64,000 bases of DNA, from contig NC_135565.1 of the NCBI RefSeq assembly GCF_964340395.1, positions 18,808,209 through 18,872,208 of the forward strand, read 5' to 3'. This document shows, piece after piece, positions 18,813 through 32,918 of the stretch. Position 1 is the stretch's first letter; every line of letters starts with the position of its first letter. A program made the translations under genes and the position numbers. The DNA is from Glandiceps talaboti. Taxonomy: Eukaryota; Hemichordata; Enteropneusta; Spengelidae. The notes below the pieces were generated by a model. The model saw only the letters and a list, made by a program, of their open reading frames with translations. It ran no database searches and was not told the DNA's origin.

Positions 18813-20819
18813 TTCTTTGTTTACTACAATATTTTACCATATTTCCTAATGTGTAAACATACAAAATCCAAATTTGTTATACTGATATTTGAAAGACAGT
18901 AACTTGACACATAAAGTTGTTACAGAAATACAGAGCAACACAATGCAGTAGCTGTGAAGTAAACCACTTGTAAGATATGACATTTAGTTTATTTAGTATC
19001 TTGGATCTTTGATCTTGGTACACATGCACTTAACGTAAAGATCGGTTACTATAGACTGTTTGTCATACAGCCATACGATATACATGTAATGTATACACCC
19101 ATGGTAGTCTTTGGTACATAGCACGTGTATGGTTCACTGAGTGGTGAATTATGTACCCTTATCCTCACAAATCATATTTATATGCGAATAATTTCATTGG
19201 AAGCAGCCATGTTCTGTGATTAGACACAAACAAGTGCTTCACATATGAAGACATGTACAAGATGTGGTGTGATGTACATGTATAATGGTGATATTAGATT
19301 TAATTTCAAGGTAAAAAGTACTAAGAGTATACTTGAGTTCAGAGAAATGTATAATTGACAGTCTTCTGGCATCATCTCAGTACCAAAGATGTCACATGAT
19401 ATTGCACCCATACTTGTATACATATCATGTACATGTAGTGTACACATACATGATTGTACAATGTACCCATGCATACACATACATGTACATGTATGTACAT
19501 ACAATGTACTGGTGCATGTATACATCTGTAGAAAAATTCCCCAAAAATGATATTGTGCGATCGCATGTATACATTTATGTGCTTTATTGTAGAGGTGGAA
19601 TACATGTATGCACTGTGAGTATATATATATGCTTTATCGTAGAGGTGGAATACGTACATGTACAGTATGCACTGGGTGTATATGTGCTTTATCATAGAAG
19701 TGGAGTACAGTATTTATACACTGTTGAGTACAGTATGTATGTACTGTGAGTGTATACATGTATGTACTTTATCATAGAGGTGGAGTACAGTACATGTATG
19801 TATGCACTGGGAGAGTACATGTATGCTTTGTCATAGAGATGGAGAAAGAATTATAAAAGCCTAGAAAAATCAATTTATTTAATTATGGACCTCTTTTTCA
19901 TGCTGGAACAGCTGGCAAAGTGTGCACAATTTTCCTGTATGTATTTGTAAAATGACAAAGTAAATACATACATCATGTTTTCTTTTGAAGGACACATGTG
20001 GTTTGAGTTTTATAATAGCACTGCTACAATTACAGTTGAAATTAGTTCAAATAAATTAGTTTTATTTATTAGATCTTTCTGAATAATTCAATTTATTCTA
20101 GTGCTGAGTGAAGTTATTTCGTGCAGGAATACACATTATGCTAATAACATTGAATTGTATTGAGTTCAACTTACATTTATTAAAAGTAAAAGACATCAAA
20201 TTATAAAAGGTCTGTTTGAGAAATACACTTCTAATAAGGCAGAAAAAAATCCAGGGGTATGACTGTCAAAAATTTAAATACGAATATGAATGATGTGACA
20301 GTCTCTGTTTACCGTGTTTTGTCGTCAAAAATGGTGACTAGATCATAGCTAACATTGTCATACAAGAAGGTGTATTGACTGTCACTATGAAAATACAATT
20401 GTAATATAATTTTAAAATGTATATATTTTTGTCCAGTTATTATGATGTATAGATTTGAAACGTCAAAATTATTGTTGTTTAATTAAATATAAATATCATC
20501 CCTTTTTTGTGATATTGGCAAAACACACTTCAATGGGAATAGAGTTAGTAGAAAAATTTGCCTTGTTGAATAGATTAGTCTGTATACTACCTGAATATGT
20601 GACTCCTACATCTGTTCATAGCTACTAGTTGAAAGACTTGCCAATCTGGCTTGACATGATAATGATTTGACAATATACATGTTGTATTCTGTCAACAACG
20701 CATTCAAACTACATTGTAAATCTTTGGGCTAGAATGAATTGTAGGTGTCAATTAGTAGACAGGCTAGCGAGAATGTAGTCTGGATGTCAACGTGGTTTCT
20801 AACTAAACCTGTAAGTAAA

Positions 20820-21005
20820 TCAAAACGATACTGTATACATGTACATTGTTGGAACTAGACTGTGAGTGGAGGTGTAAATCGAAACAATAGTACTGTATAG
20901 GAACTAGAGTATGTGAGTGGCAGTGTAAATCAAAACTATACTGTACAGGAACTAGACTGCGAGTGGAGGTGTAAATCAAAACGATACTGTATATGAACTA
21001 GAATA
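20820..21005. repeat. Short tandem duplication around GAACTAGACT
   Basis: Four imperfect units of 50-60 bp contain GAACTAGACTGTGAGTGGAG and AAATCAAAACGATACTGTAT. A related single copy lies at 44036-44102. Confidence 0.75.
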
Positions 21006-21224
21006 CATAAAAGTATACTTATGTTCATGTTTATGATGTCAGCAATATTTTAAATGTGCATTTGCCTAGTGTGTTTGCACTGTAAAGTAAGACTGTATGT
21101 ACTACTACCAGTGTACATATGTGTTCTCATATTTCCAATTCTACTTATTGTAAGTAATGAATTCATTCACACCAATATATCACTCAACAATGTAACTCAA
21201 TATTAATATCTGGTCGCTCAAAAG

Positions 21225-21330
21225 AGAAATATAAGTATCTTAAGGGGCCTTGTCACCTAGACTCCTTAGACATGTGTAGTGACACACACTTGTTATTTTC
21301 CAGAAGGAAAATTTTTGAGAAATAACGCTG
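21225..21330. mobile_element. Degenerate foldback element F1
   Basis: It retains CTTAAGGGGCCTTGTCAC and the GAAAATTTTTGAGAAATAAC arm of the F1 family (see 46755). The rest is eroded. Confidence 0.35.
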
Positions 21331-23040
21331 TCTTTACAGCCTGATATATAAGGGAAATAAATATATTGTATATTTTAATAAATGCCCTAATGCTACATAA
21401 CTGGTTAGACTGACAGATCGGCCGTTGTGGGCTCAGTCTAATCTCCCTAAATTAGGGCAGACTGAAACGCCTGGACCGATGACATCATTACAGTCTACAT
21501 AACTGGTGATTCTACAGCAAGTTCAATACCATAGGGTGATATTGATTTAATAAAAAAAATTGAAAATATAAATTTTCAATATTTATGATAAAAAAAAGAT
21601 ACATGTAAGCATTATGTGGTGTGATATACATTTACTATAGTGGAGAATAGATACATGTAATCTCAGTTTGCCTAGAAATATATCTTGTGTGAGAAATACA
21701 CATTAATATACAAATGTACCATTAGCATAAAATAGACTGTTTAATACAGTGAGGAATATTCCTCCATTAGGATAATTATTAGGATAAATTTTTTTTAGCA
21801 CAACTGTGGTTAATGACCTTTGAACTCTCTGAAACACACAACTGTGACTTTGTGCATATATATGGAAAGCATTGTGTATATTAAATCTATTTTAATTATC
21901 AGACCTACAAAAAAGCCAGGGGTCAGATATAGGTTGTCCAGAAAAAAAGTCAGTACATGGGTTTTAAGTATATTGTAAATGTATCTGAAAAATCATTTTA
22001 TCCGTTTATTCCAATTGGGAAAAATACAGAAAGTAAATTGTATGTTTTTGTCCTAATTAGGATATTACTGACTTGTATACAATACATGTATTTACACTCC
22101 CCCAAAAAAATATGAGTGATAATTTTGCACAGTATTTGTTGTTTTCCATTATCAGAATCAGAGCACTCAATATTTTATGGATGTATTTTTCAAACACCTG
22201 TACCTACCTGTTACTATTACAAAGTAGGTATTATGTAGACATTTTTATAGGGTTGATAGATCTAGCCACCATAAAATTTATTATTCATGAGTCAGCAACC
22301 TTTGGACATTGTGATAAAAACACAGTCTACAAGTATGGTGATACTGTATGGAGTATGGGATATTGATAGTATTGAGCAAATAGGAAGACTTTAATACAAC
22401 CACACCCAGAAATGTAACTTCAAATTTGAACTTTGACCTCATGAATGTTTAGCTACAGATTATCCATTGTTTATATGTGACTATATTGTTGGTGATGTGT
22501 AATATGTGTATAGTTTCACAAGAATGACACTTGAGTCATGTCATACATTGTAGACTTTAAACTATATGTACATATGTATTATTAGCAGAACAATATCTTC
22601 CATAAATTTGAGCATAAGGGTTGATGGTGAATGGGAAGGGCAGTAGGAACAGTGTATTCCGTAGGATTATTGACAGAGAGAGAGAGAGATACAGAAGAGG
22701 GTAGGGAAGAGGGGAAACTGTGACCACTTATTATATGTACATGTACAAGGCATATGATTGAAGAAAAGACATGGATGTGCCTGGTAACCCTTGAATTCTT
22801 GGTTTATTAGACTGTATTAAGATGTGCTCGAATCTCCTTTCTCTTTCTGATGTGAAAGCTGGTATGGTAGCATCACATGTTGTAACGTTATAGACTATTG
22901 ATGTGTTGGAAACTCACATTGCTGTCCACGAAATCAGTATTTTGTAGAGGTATATCTTGTAAAAAGGTTGTTCTTCCTTCATCTTGATGATTTTCTCAGA
23001 CCGACCCCATGTAGAATGTACATGTACAAATGTATCGTAC

Positions 23041-23350
23041 AATACCTGTTACCCCCCCCCCCATTCCTACCCCCCCCCCCCCCACCCCCACCCCTACCTC
23101 CTCAAAATTAAGTGATTCATCCAGTGATAGAATCTACACCTTCGTTAAGGATATAATCACTTCCTAAGTACCTGTACCTGTGTTCTTGGCCTTATTGACC
23201 ACAACCCTGACCACAGCCCCCACCCTACCCCACTCCTGTCAAAAATTAGGTGATTCATCCATTGATAGAATCTATACCCTAGTTAGGATATAATCATTTC
23301 CCAAGTACCTGTGTTCTTGGCCTTATTGACCACAACCCTGACCACAGCCA
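23041..23350. repeat. C-homopolymer tract and about 130-bp tandem duplication
   Basis: Runs of C at 23051-23095 precede two copies (about 23104-23220 and 23238-23350) sharing GTGATTCATCCA, GATAGAATCTA, GATATAATCA and GTGTTCTTGGCCTTATTGAC. Confidence 0.85.
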
Positions 23351-23829
23351 GGAAGTTGATCATTATTTCAAGAACAAATGTAGGCTGACATCAAATAGAA
23401 TTATTAACTCATGAAGGACTTTGTTTCTAGTACCTAACATGTGTGTTACTGTAATTTCACCCTAAAAATTGGATGTAGAGTTAACTTGGTGAGCACAGCC
23501 CATGGATGTTGTGTTCACAGACTAAAAGAACATTGGCCTTGGTCTGTACATTCAGGTAGGAAATACTGTCTGTATCAAATACTAATCTGGAATGTAATTC
23601 TCATTATCCCTTTCTTTTACCTTTGTTTACTTTGATTTTGAATAAGCTGGTAAATCAGTGCTTTTGATTGGTCAAATTTTGTTCAGTGTTAAAATCTACA
23701 TGTACGTGTACCAGTCAAGCATGAAAAAGTTGTAAGACACAATGGGACTTTTTTGTCAGTATGTAAATTATAGTGTAAATTTCTACAAAAGAAATTGACA
23801 GGACTTTTTAATCTGTACACATGTACATG

Positions 23830-23990
23830 TAGTTGCAGTAGTCCAGGACACACAGAATTAGAATAGTAAACATTGTATCCAGATTACCAAATTTATAAGG
23901 TGGTAAGTCTGTTAGACCAATGGAAATCAACAGCAAATCATAGCTGAAATAGTTCACTTTGCTAAATCTGAACACCAAGTGTAGAAGTTA
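23830..23990. repeat. Single unit of the 54-bp repeat family with flank
   Basis: GCAGTAGTCCAGGACACA, then GTAAACATTGTATCCAGA, then AAATTTATAAGGTGGTAAG. The following CAATGGAAATCAACAG flank is shared with 31950-32050. Confidence 0.75.
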
Positions 23991-24453
23991 AACTGAGTTG
24001 TATAACAGCTGGGGGAGGAGAGGGGAGGGGAGGGGACATTTGGCCATTTTCAAAATAAACTCGCCCAACTATACTGTACATGTATCCCTTTGTAGCCACC
24101 ATTTTATTTTGGAAAGTGAATGCAAGACTTGATAGTAGTACTTGAGATAGAGAGAGGGTGAGTAACTTAACAAATTTATTTTCCACTTCAAACAGGAGTC
24201 ACCTAGTACATTATAGAAAATGTATTGAGTATGATGGCATTGATAACAGTCACACATACAGATTTCAGGCTTTCAGACTTTTTACATTTTGTGTGGCTTT
24301 ACTTGAAAGGGAAATACTGTGAAGTGATATTGGTTGGTTTTGGTGTGTGTGACCATTATTGAAACAGGAAACATGACTAGAATGCATTAAAGATACAATT
24401 CACAAAGTGTAAAGTGGTCAGATCTCTTATCTGTGACTTAAAAGACTGACTTG

Positions 24454-24466
24454 GGGTCAAAGGTCA
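24454..24466 (+). promoter_or_regulatory. DR1 nuclear-receptor-type motif
   Basis: GGGTCAAAGGTCA is two AGGTCA-type half-sites separated by one base, the class bound by HNF4 and RXR heterodimers. Occupancy is unknown. Confidence 0.3.
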
Positions 24467-26606
24467 CATAGCTGACCTAATTTCATTTACAATGTCTTTT
24501 GATTGTATAAAGTCACTACTGAATGTTATACTTGTAATCTTATTAGGATTGCCACAGTGAATGACAAAGTAATCTCACAGCTATTCATGGTTGGGTATTA
24601 AGTGTGTTCTACATCTCAGACACTTACGAAAGTTTTCAGTTTCATAATATATTGTTTTGTACTATGATTGTGATTGCAATCTATGGAATTCATTGATCTT
24701 AACTTTAAGAGAGTACTTTTGATTTATATTTTTTATTTCTATTGGCTAAACAATTGAAAAATAACCTTCCAGTTTGTAGGTAGGTCAGGTTTTAGTTCCA
24801 TTGTATGATAAGGAAGTCATAAATCAATAATATTTGGGAATGGTGAAAAGTGATTGTGAACAGTGCCATTTTAAAAAAAAAACCACAGGAAATTGTTGGT
24901 AATTTAGATTTGAATGTTTCTATGGCAATTTGAGGTGCTCACTTTATACATTGTAAACTAAACAAAGTGTACTAAACTTTACCTTTATCAGTTGTATGTA
25001 TATTGTAGTTGGATTCATCAAAGATGTGTATCAGTGTTTTAATTGCAAGATGGCAGGCGGCGAATTCAGCCGGCTGTGAGGGTCTGAGCCCCACTGTGCT
25101 CTCAGTCTAGCTAGTATATCTAGACAGATTTTACCTACTTTCCATCGTAACAATTAATATACTGGTAGAATGCCTGGTTAAATTACTTGGCACTCATAGA
25201 TTTTATCTACTTTCCACCCACAACAAATACACGGATAGGTTTACCTGGGGAACTCAGATAGATTTCACCTATTTACCAACCAATATTCTGTTATGGAACC
25301 CTGATAAAATGACTAGGGTACTCAGATTTTACGTATATTGCCAACCAATACTGTGGTATGGAAACATGATTAAATGACTAGGGTACTCAGATTTTACCTA
25401 TATTGCATACACACATATAGTATGTACATTGTACCACCCATCATAAATACGCTGTACTGTATTTCCAAAACCGAAAGTTGACCTATTGTAGAAAATTAAT
25501 CATATCAGTAGTAGGATTGAGAAGTGGAATGCTTTTATTGAGTCTTTTGATTGATACGTATAATAGAAAGTAGAAATTGGAGAATAATAGCGCAGTGTGA
25601 AACTAACAAGTGAACAGATGTTTATGAAATAGATTGAGCAGTGTATGTAATACTAGAACTGAATAACAAAATGGTTTGAGGCCAGTACTTCATTATAATG
25701 ATCCATATATAGTGACATGTACTGTGTGTGTGCCTGTATGAAAGGTAAACTACAGTAATACCATTATATTTGTCACATTGCTGTGTTACCATGACAATTG
25801 TTAATTAGTAATTGATTGATTGAACCCTTGTTAATTTGTCACAAAGAGTGAGATATTAAGAATATTTATATTTCATATTATGAAATTGATTGATTGAACC
25901 CTTATTAATTTGTCACTCGAGATATTAGAAAATTCATATTTCATAATTTATGAAATGATATTGAAATAAAAGTAGATTATGTAGACATAATAATTCCAGA
26001 CAACAATGCAACATAGTGTTAATGAAATGTTGTGTTCATTGTACATCTGTTTTTCACAAAGACACACTATTTATTCTTCCTTTTAAATAAACTTACAAGT
26101 TATGTTTGGATATTGACTGCCACTCAAACTACTGTACTTGAATCTGGTGTAATTGAATCTGGTGTCTGTTTGTGTACCATGCCATGTGTACTGTACATGT
26201 ATGTTTGGACTGTCAACATTTGCTAAAAATGCATCTGTTGTCTGATTCTTATTCTAGTAGCCTTTAACACAATTATTTCTGAATATACAAATATACATGT
26301 ACATGTACCTGACAATGACATACAAATATGTACGGTATATATGTCTTTTTTGATTTATACATCTGTATTTGAGCATGTACTTGTAACAGTTCAGCACTTG
26401 CGCATTCCTGCAATAGCAGGAATCGGTGGTGAAAGGGTTAATAATATTATATTAATTTGTATAAATATGTGACATTGAAATTACAAATTCAGTAATGTCT
26501 AACCACAAAAGTATGTAAACATAACATACAGTTACAGTCAGTACATATAATACGGATGTCCAGATATATATAAATTTACATGCAGCTATTTGTCACATAC
26601 CATGAA

Positions 26607-26915
26607 GATTAGATATTATTCCCTAATATTTTTCTTTGTTCTGCCATGGAAATTACAAGTGACCTAAGGGGTCTTGGCACTGTGAGTTGCTGGATGAGTA
26701 GTGACAAACCTGTAGGTCAATAGCATTTGCTAACTGAAAGAAGAAAAATTTAGAGGAATAATATAATTATACATGTACCACCTCGGATATAATTTATGAA
26801 AAATTGAATAAATTAATGGTGATATGTAACATTTAGACTCATAGTTTAAGCACCACAGAACCAGTGATGTACTGTGGTTGTCTTGACATAGAATGACAAG
26901 GGTAATATAATCCAT
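26607..26915 (+). mobile_element. Foldback element family F1, copy
   Basis: It begins AGATATTATTCCCTAATATTT and includes GACCTAAGGGGTCTT, a GAAAAATTTAGAGGAATAAT return arm, and a tail with CACAGAACCAGTGATGTA shared with the next copy. Confidence 0.65.
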
Positions 26916-26949
26916 ATTTTCTGTTTGAAGACAATAACTTGGCCTGTAT

Positions 26950-27262
26950 TTAGATATTATTCCCAATATTTATCTTCGTTCAGCCAAGGGAAATACAAAT
27001 GACCTAAGGGGTCTTATCATGGCATGTCTAGTGACTCGTAGTGACAAGCCTTAGTCATGAATATTTTCCAGCTAAATGATGAAAAATATCGGTGAATAAC
27101 ATAATTTTACCAGTTCCAGTAATATCAAAGAAAAATCAGGGAAAGTGATGGCAATTTTGAATGTTTTGACTCATATTTTGAACACAGCAGAACCAGTGAC
27201 GTGGACACATGGTGTCATGATGTAGAATGACCAAGGTATAAATTCCATATTTTTTGTGTATG
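26950..27262 (+). mobile_element. Foldback element family F1, copy
   Basis: AGATATTATTCCCAATATTT, then GACCTAAGGGGTCTTATC, then GAAAAATATCGGTGAATAAC. The tail holds AAAAATCAGGGAAAGTGATG and AGCAGAACCAGTGACGTG. It is nearly head-to-tail with the copy at 26607. Confidence 0.7.
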
Positions 27263-28939
27263 TATGGTACAAGGTATGATATTAAGTTTGACTAATAGTA
27301 TTGCAAGATATATATAAACATGAAATGGTTTGATATTATGATGAAATAGTTCGATTGATTTTTCCAAAAGATAATAATGACAATCTTATGTTGTGATATC
27401 CTTTGTCCAATAAAAACTGAGTCACACCCCTTCTATTTTTGTGCATGTGTTCATGTTATCTCTGGAGAGAGGGAGGTTCCCACAACCATTATCTACATCT
27501 AATTTGAAGTATGGCAGATAACCTTTGACCTCTGACACAGATCAGAATACCATTTAACTAAGCTCATAGATACTGTATTCTGATATAATAATGAACTTTT
27601 CATGGGATTTCCCATAATGCATTGTCAGGTATAACCACACATCTACAGATGTTAAACACGGTAGTATTGATAATTGAATCTGTAGGCATCTGGCAGAGAC
27701 TACATGTATGTGTACTGCCTTCCAACTTCTACAACATGTATATGATGTACATGAAAGTGTACCTGTATACCGGTACGTACATGTATATCATACTATATGT
27801 ACATGTGTACAATCATGTATACATGTATGTCAATTGGAATTGAATCTGTAGGCATCTGTCATGACATAGACAACATGTATGTATTGCCTTTCTACATGTA
27901 CATCTACAACATGTATATGATGTATGTGTACAATATAAATTGGAAAAGTAGTTGGTAAAACATACAAGATGAATATGCCCAACAGTGAACATTACTACAT
28001 GTATGTAGAATGGTTGAATCAATAATTTCTGAACACAGATTCCAGAAAGAGAATCTGGAAAGAACATGTCGAGTTGCCAGTTGATTTTGCTGACTACTGG
28101 CCTTTATCTACATCCCTGAGTACTATATTTGTGAAGTGTTGAGACATTACTATATTGTACACGTAGTACCGGGGTACCACTGGTAAATTGTTATGCATAC
28201 ATTACCACTTTTACAGTGATTTAATAAATACTGAAAAATCAATGTACATGAAATTATGTGTTTCTATTAATGTCAGTAGTTAATTGATCCATTTATGCAC
28301 AAAGTTTAATGGAATGGCAAATTGCCAGGTCAAAAAAGAAAGAAAAAATAGGTATGTGTAGTTACCTGACTTAAAGAAGGGACATGAAAACATGTAGCTG
28401 TTGCAGACAGTTTCCTACTCAAGCCAAGGTTTAGATGAGAGATATATACATTTTGCTTAGACATGTACAAAATGTACACGTATCATTCATTACATACACC
28501 ATAGTATATTGCAGTTGTACAGCCTGAATAATACATGCACGCAAACACACTACATAGTTGATGTGATCAGTGCAGTAACTATTGTTTGTGAAGGAGTAAA
28601 AGTTCAAAATGTAAATAAATTAAAGTGAATGATGGAAGGTTTACTGAGGCTGGTAGTAATTCAGCAATGTGACCCTTATTTGAACCCATTCCTGTGTATA
28701 CAATATGTACTTCTGTCATCTGTGTACATTACATGTATGTACTGTAGTCCAAAAGATGACATACATGTACATGTACAACACATTACAGTATGTATATACA
28801 TGTACATGTACATGTATTAATATATGTATATGTTTACAGTCTCAGCAGTCCTTGGGAGCATCACTATTAGCTGTTTTGTACATGTACATGTACGTACCAT
28901 TATCTGCCACGTAATTGTACTAGAATACCTTTGTGCTAT

Positions 28940-29068
28940 GGCCCCTCATCGACAGTACATGTACATGTAGGGCTAATCATTTGTTGACTTGTTACTGCAA
29001 TGCTCCGAGTATCACAGTAACACGTCAACAAATGATTAGCCCTACATGTATGTAGTCGGTGAGGGCCC
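28940..29068. repeat. Long hairpin, about 55-bp arms
   Basis: GGCCCCTCATCGAC, then GGGCTAATCATTTGTTGAC, then GTTACTG is inverted at 29010-29068 with few mismatches. The loop is about 15 bp (CAATGCTCCGAGTAT). It is probably a MITE. Confidence 0.75.
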
Positions 29069-29953
29069 ACAGTACAATTATGGAGTAGATAACATACATA
29101 CAAAACAGCCCTTTTTAGCATTGCGATGCGATGCTCCAAGGACTGTGAGAGAGTCTAGTACATGTTGTACATATTGTGTTTACCAATACAATGTAGTTAC
29201 ATTATTAGAGAACTCCAGGAGTGTAAAAAGTTGGTTATAATACAAATGTATATGTGTTTGTCCTACTTCATGTTTTGGAACCCTGGTATTGAATGTAAAC
29301 ACACATCGTATATGTGCATGTACAGGTAGAGGGGAAATCTGCCAACACCAACCATTTCCATACCATGAACATAGTACATACATGTATAAAGATATATGTA
29401 CAAACTTAACTGTACCATAATTTTAGGTGAACCCTGGGAATAGAGTAGGGTAACCTTGTAAAATTTGAATAGTCACCTATTTTATAATATTGGTGGTGAA
29501 CCCCAGTTAAGCACCTGGGAAACTCAGGTGGATGTTATTTATTTACCACCCTTAAAAATAATATATGCATATAGAGTATTGAAAAATGTATAACTATATC
29601 CTTTCAATATTTACATTAAGTTAGTATTAAGTGGTACAATGAGGGTATGAACAATGTACATGTACATAATATACAAATGTACTCATACAAAAAGGCACAG
29701 CATAATTATGATATTGAGGTCAGTGCTAGCAACTAAGGATTACAGAATGATACAATTAGTTGCCATGGAAATTCCAGTTATTGCATTACCATTTTGCAAC
29801 CAATGACTTCACTCCAAGTGTAAGATCAAGGGTTTCGTTTGTTGGAATGCCATGATTGCTTAGCAACCAATGATAAAGAGCAAATTGTAGATACATGAAG
29901 ACTTTCATTAGAGAGATTTTGATTGTGAGAGAGAGTGTGGGAAGTCGTATTGC

Positions 29954-30290
29954 TCTCTGTTCAATCAATCACAATATTGGTGAGGAGCCCTGGTGAAATA
30001 AGGTTGGAACCAGTAGATGTTTTATTTTTGTATGCAGAGGCCTACGATTCAATCGCAAGTTCTCACATCACTTGCCCTGCTCCTATCGGGAGAGCTGTAT
30101 TGAATGGATGGAAAGGAAGTTATTGTGAAACTACATATGTAAACAGACTAGCTTTCTGTTCATTCAGTCACAATATTGGTGAGGAGCTCTGGTAAAATAA
30201 GGTTGGAACCAGCAGACGTTTTTCTCTTTTATGCAGCAGCCCAGGATTCATTCCCAGGTTCTCACATCAGTGCTCAGTGCTCGAATTTGA
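29954..30290. repeat. About 205-bp direct duplication
   Basis: Two copies (from 29954 and from 30157) share CACAATATTGGTGAGGAG, AAATAAGGTTGGAACCAG and GGTTCTCACATCA or AGTTCTCACATCA. They lie about 600 nt before the first coding exon of PACSIN B. Confidence 0.75.
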
Positions 30291-30842
30291 CTTACTTCAG
30301 GCTTGGTAGTCAGATTTAGCAAGTGAAAGATTCAGCTATAAATATGATGTCTGACATGTTATCAATTTCCATTGGTTTAACAGATTATGTATCACCTTAT
30401 TTGGTAATCTAGATATAGTGTTACTGTTATCCTTCTCTGTGTTCTGGTACTACAAATCCTACCCATGGTGCTACAGTATATCTTATCAATATCCATTGGT
30501 CTAACAGACTACCACCTTATTAAATCATAAATGTTGTGCTTTGTAGTTTAGATATAGTTACTTGTGCTAGTTGCTGTGCTCTGGATTATGCAAATCTCAA
30601 ACAAGACTCAATTCTCCTATCACCAGAACTGTAAGGGTTGAATAGGAACATTCTTTGTTCTGGGCTAACTTTTTTCATACATTTAGCTCTGTCAGACAAC
30701 TGTTTTTCCCCATGCAAATTTTAATCCAAATTCAACAGGATCTTTGAAATATTGGTACCCCAGCAACTGCAAATGTAAATCTGTGCTATACATGTATTTT
30801 ATTATCACTTTAAAAACAACTTTCTTTTTTCTGTTTTTCCAG

Positions 30843-31105
30843 AAGCAATTGACTATTTGATGGCTAGATAGCTAGATTGAAGACACAGAACATGTCGGCA
30901 TACAGTGATGAAAATATTGCGAGTCCCACCACCGATTCCTTCTGGGAACTTGGCAATTACAAAAAGACTGTGAAAAGAATTGACGATGGTAACAGATTAT
31001 GTAATGATCTCATGGCTATGATTCATGAAAGAAGTGAAATTGAAAAATCATACGCCAAACAACTTAGGCAGTGGGCGAAAAAATGGAATGACCTCGTAGA
31101 AAAAG
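30843..31105 (+). CDS. PACSIN: PACSIN B exon with start codon (CDS 30892-31105)
   Basis: Acceptor TTTTTCCAG, donor AAAG|GTAAGG, ends in phase 1. The first 49 nt are 5' UTR. From the ATG at 30892 it encodes [20 protein letters not shown] and continues to WNDLVEK, the N-terminal F-BAR helix. Confidence 0.94.
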
Positions 31106-32672
31106 GTAAGGCGATCTGTAGTCTGTAAGGTATGCCATGTCTGGGCACTCTCGCACATTGATCAACCCCTTTCAGAGCAAAGCCTTTGAGGGCGGAGTGA
31201 TTTGACATATCTTACAGTCCAACTCTATGATCTCTAAGCAGTGTGCCCTCTAACAATAGCCAAATTTTGTTGTTGTGAGTCAAAATGAGAGAAACTGGGA
31301 TTTCTTGTGAGTCACCACATAGTAAGAGATAGGGGAACACCAAATTTTGGTGCATCACTAGAAATTGTGTGTGTCAGTGGCGCGTCAAATTGGCTTAGAG
31401 GACACACTCACCACATAATAAGAGATAGGAGAACACCAAATTTTGGTGCATCACTAGAAATTGTGTGTGTCAGTGGCGCGTCAAATTGGCTTAGAGGGCG
31501 CCCTGGATCTAAGTACATGTATAATTCTCTGTACCTGAAATAGTACATGTATATTACTGCCAAGGCATGTCATACAAATAAATTTCTTGGTTGACACCAT
31601 AACTTCAGTTCCACGCACTTCACATGCATTAATATAGGCGTGCGTGAGATAAGTTGACATTACTCTATATTGACCCTCTATCATGAACAACCAACAGTAA
31701 ACGTAACAGCCAAAATGAAATTGTGCCATGTACACTTCATCGGATTTTAATCAGATTGAACTACATACAGAGCCTGTTCACTACAGCTACTGCCAATCTA
31801 CTACACTAAACAGAAATTAAATTACGTAGTTACAAGCAGAATTCAACAAATGTGAACAGTTAGTATATATGTGCATGCTGCAGAACTCAAAATTAGCTAT
31901 AGTCAAGAGCAAACAGGCTATTAAACACCACATCTAGACTACCAAATTTATAGAGGGAAAGTGCCCAATGGAAATCAATAGAAAATTTGTAAACTAAAAA
32001 ACTTAACTTGGCTAAATCTGAGTACAAGCATAGAACTTTCAGAAGTTAGATTTGAGCCATGTTTTAACAACCAAATATCAACAAAATGTGAGTTTGCTTG
32101 ATAAGGTTACACTGTTGAAGTAGGTATAAAGTTAATGCCATACAAGGCATACATACATACAGTTCAGTAAATATAACTCATCCATTTCATGTTACTTAGT
32201 AGGTATGCCCTAATTACTTTCCTGGAAATGAAATGTCAAAATAATCCATTGGCAGTTGAAGGAAAGAGTGAGGTTCCTTTTAGTCTTAACACTCATTGGA
32301 TTAATTCTGGTAATCAGCTAATTTGACTTACGTGTGTGACATACATACATACATACATACATACATACATACATACATACATACATACATACATACATAC
32401 ATACATACATACATACATACATACATACATACATACATACATACATACATACATACATACATACATACATACATACATACATACATACATACATACATAC
32501 ATACATACATACATACATACATACATACATACATACATACATACATACATACATACATACATACAATACATGCATGCATGCATACATACATACATACATG
32601 CATGCATGCATGCATGCATGCATGCATACATACATACATACATACATACATACATACATACATACATACATG

Positions 32673-32704
<32 letters not shown>

Positions 32705-32870
32705 CATGCATACATGCATACATACATGCATACATGCATACATACATACATACATACATGCATACATACATGCATACATGCATACATGCATACATGCATA
32801 CATACATACATACATACATACATACATACATACATGCATACATACATACATACATACATACATACATACG

Positions 32871-32918
<48 letters not shown>

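Larger units (their letters stand above)
7544..30842 (+). other. Probable 23-kb leader intron of PACSIN B
   Basis: I found no convincing coding exon on either strand across this stretch; open frames are short and lack splice or family support. It holds dispersed repeats, listed separately at 9016-9375, 12960-13045, 13700-14040, 14327-14845, 16033-16500, 20820-21005, 23104-23350, 26607-27262, 28940-29068 and 29954-30290. CpG is scarce from about 8.2 kb. Confidence 0.45.

Noticed and set aside
29954-30290. Possible tRNA-derived SINE pair
   Set aside because: The GGTTGGAACC stretch is not a proper B box and no A box stands at the right distance; kept only as a direct duplication.
30877-30891. 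Upstream TTG start for PACSIN B
   Set aside because: Eukaryotic start choice favours the ATG at 30892, which also matches the family N-terminus.
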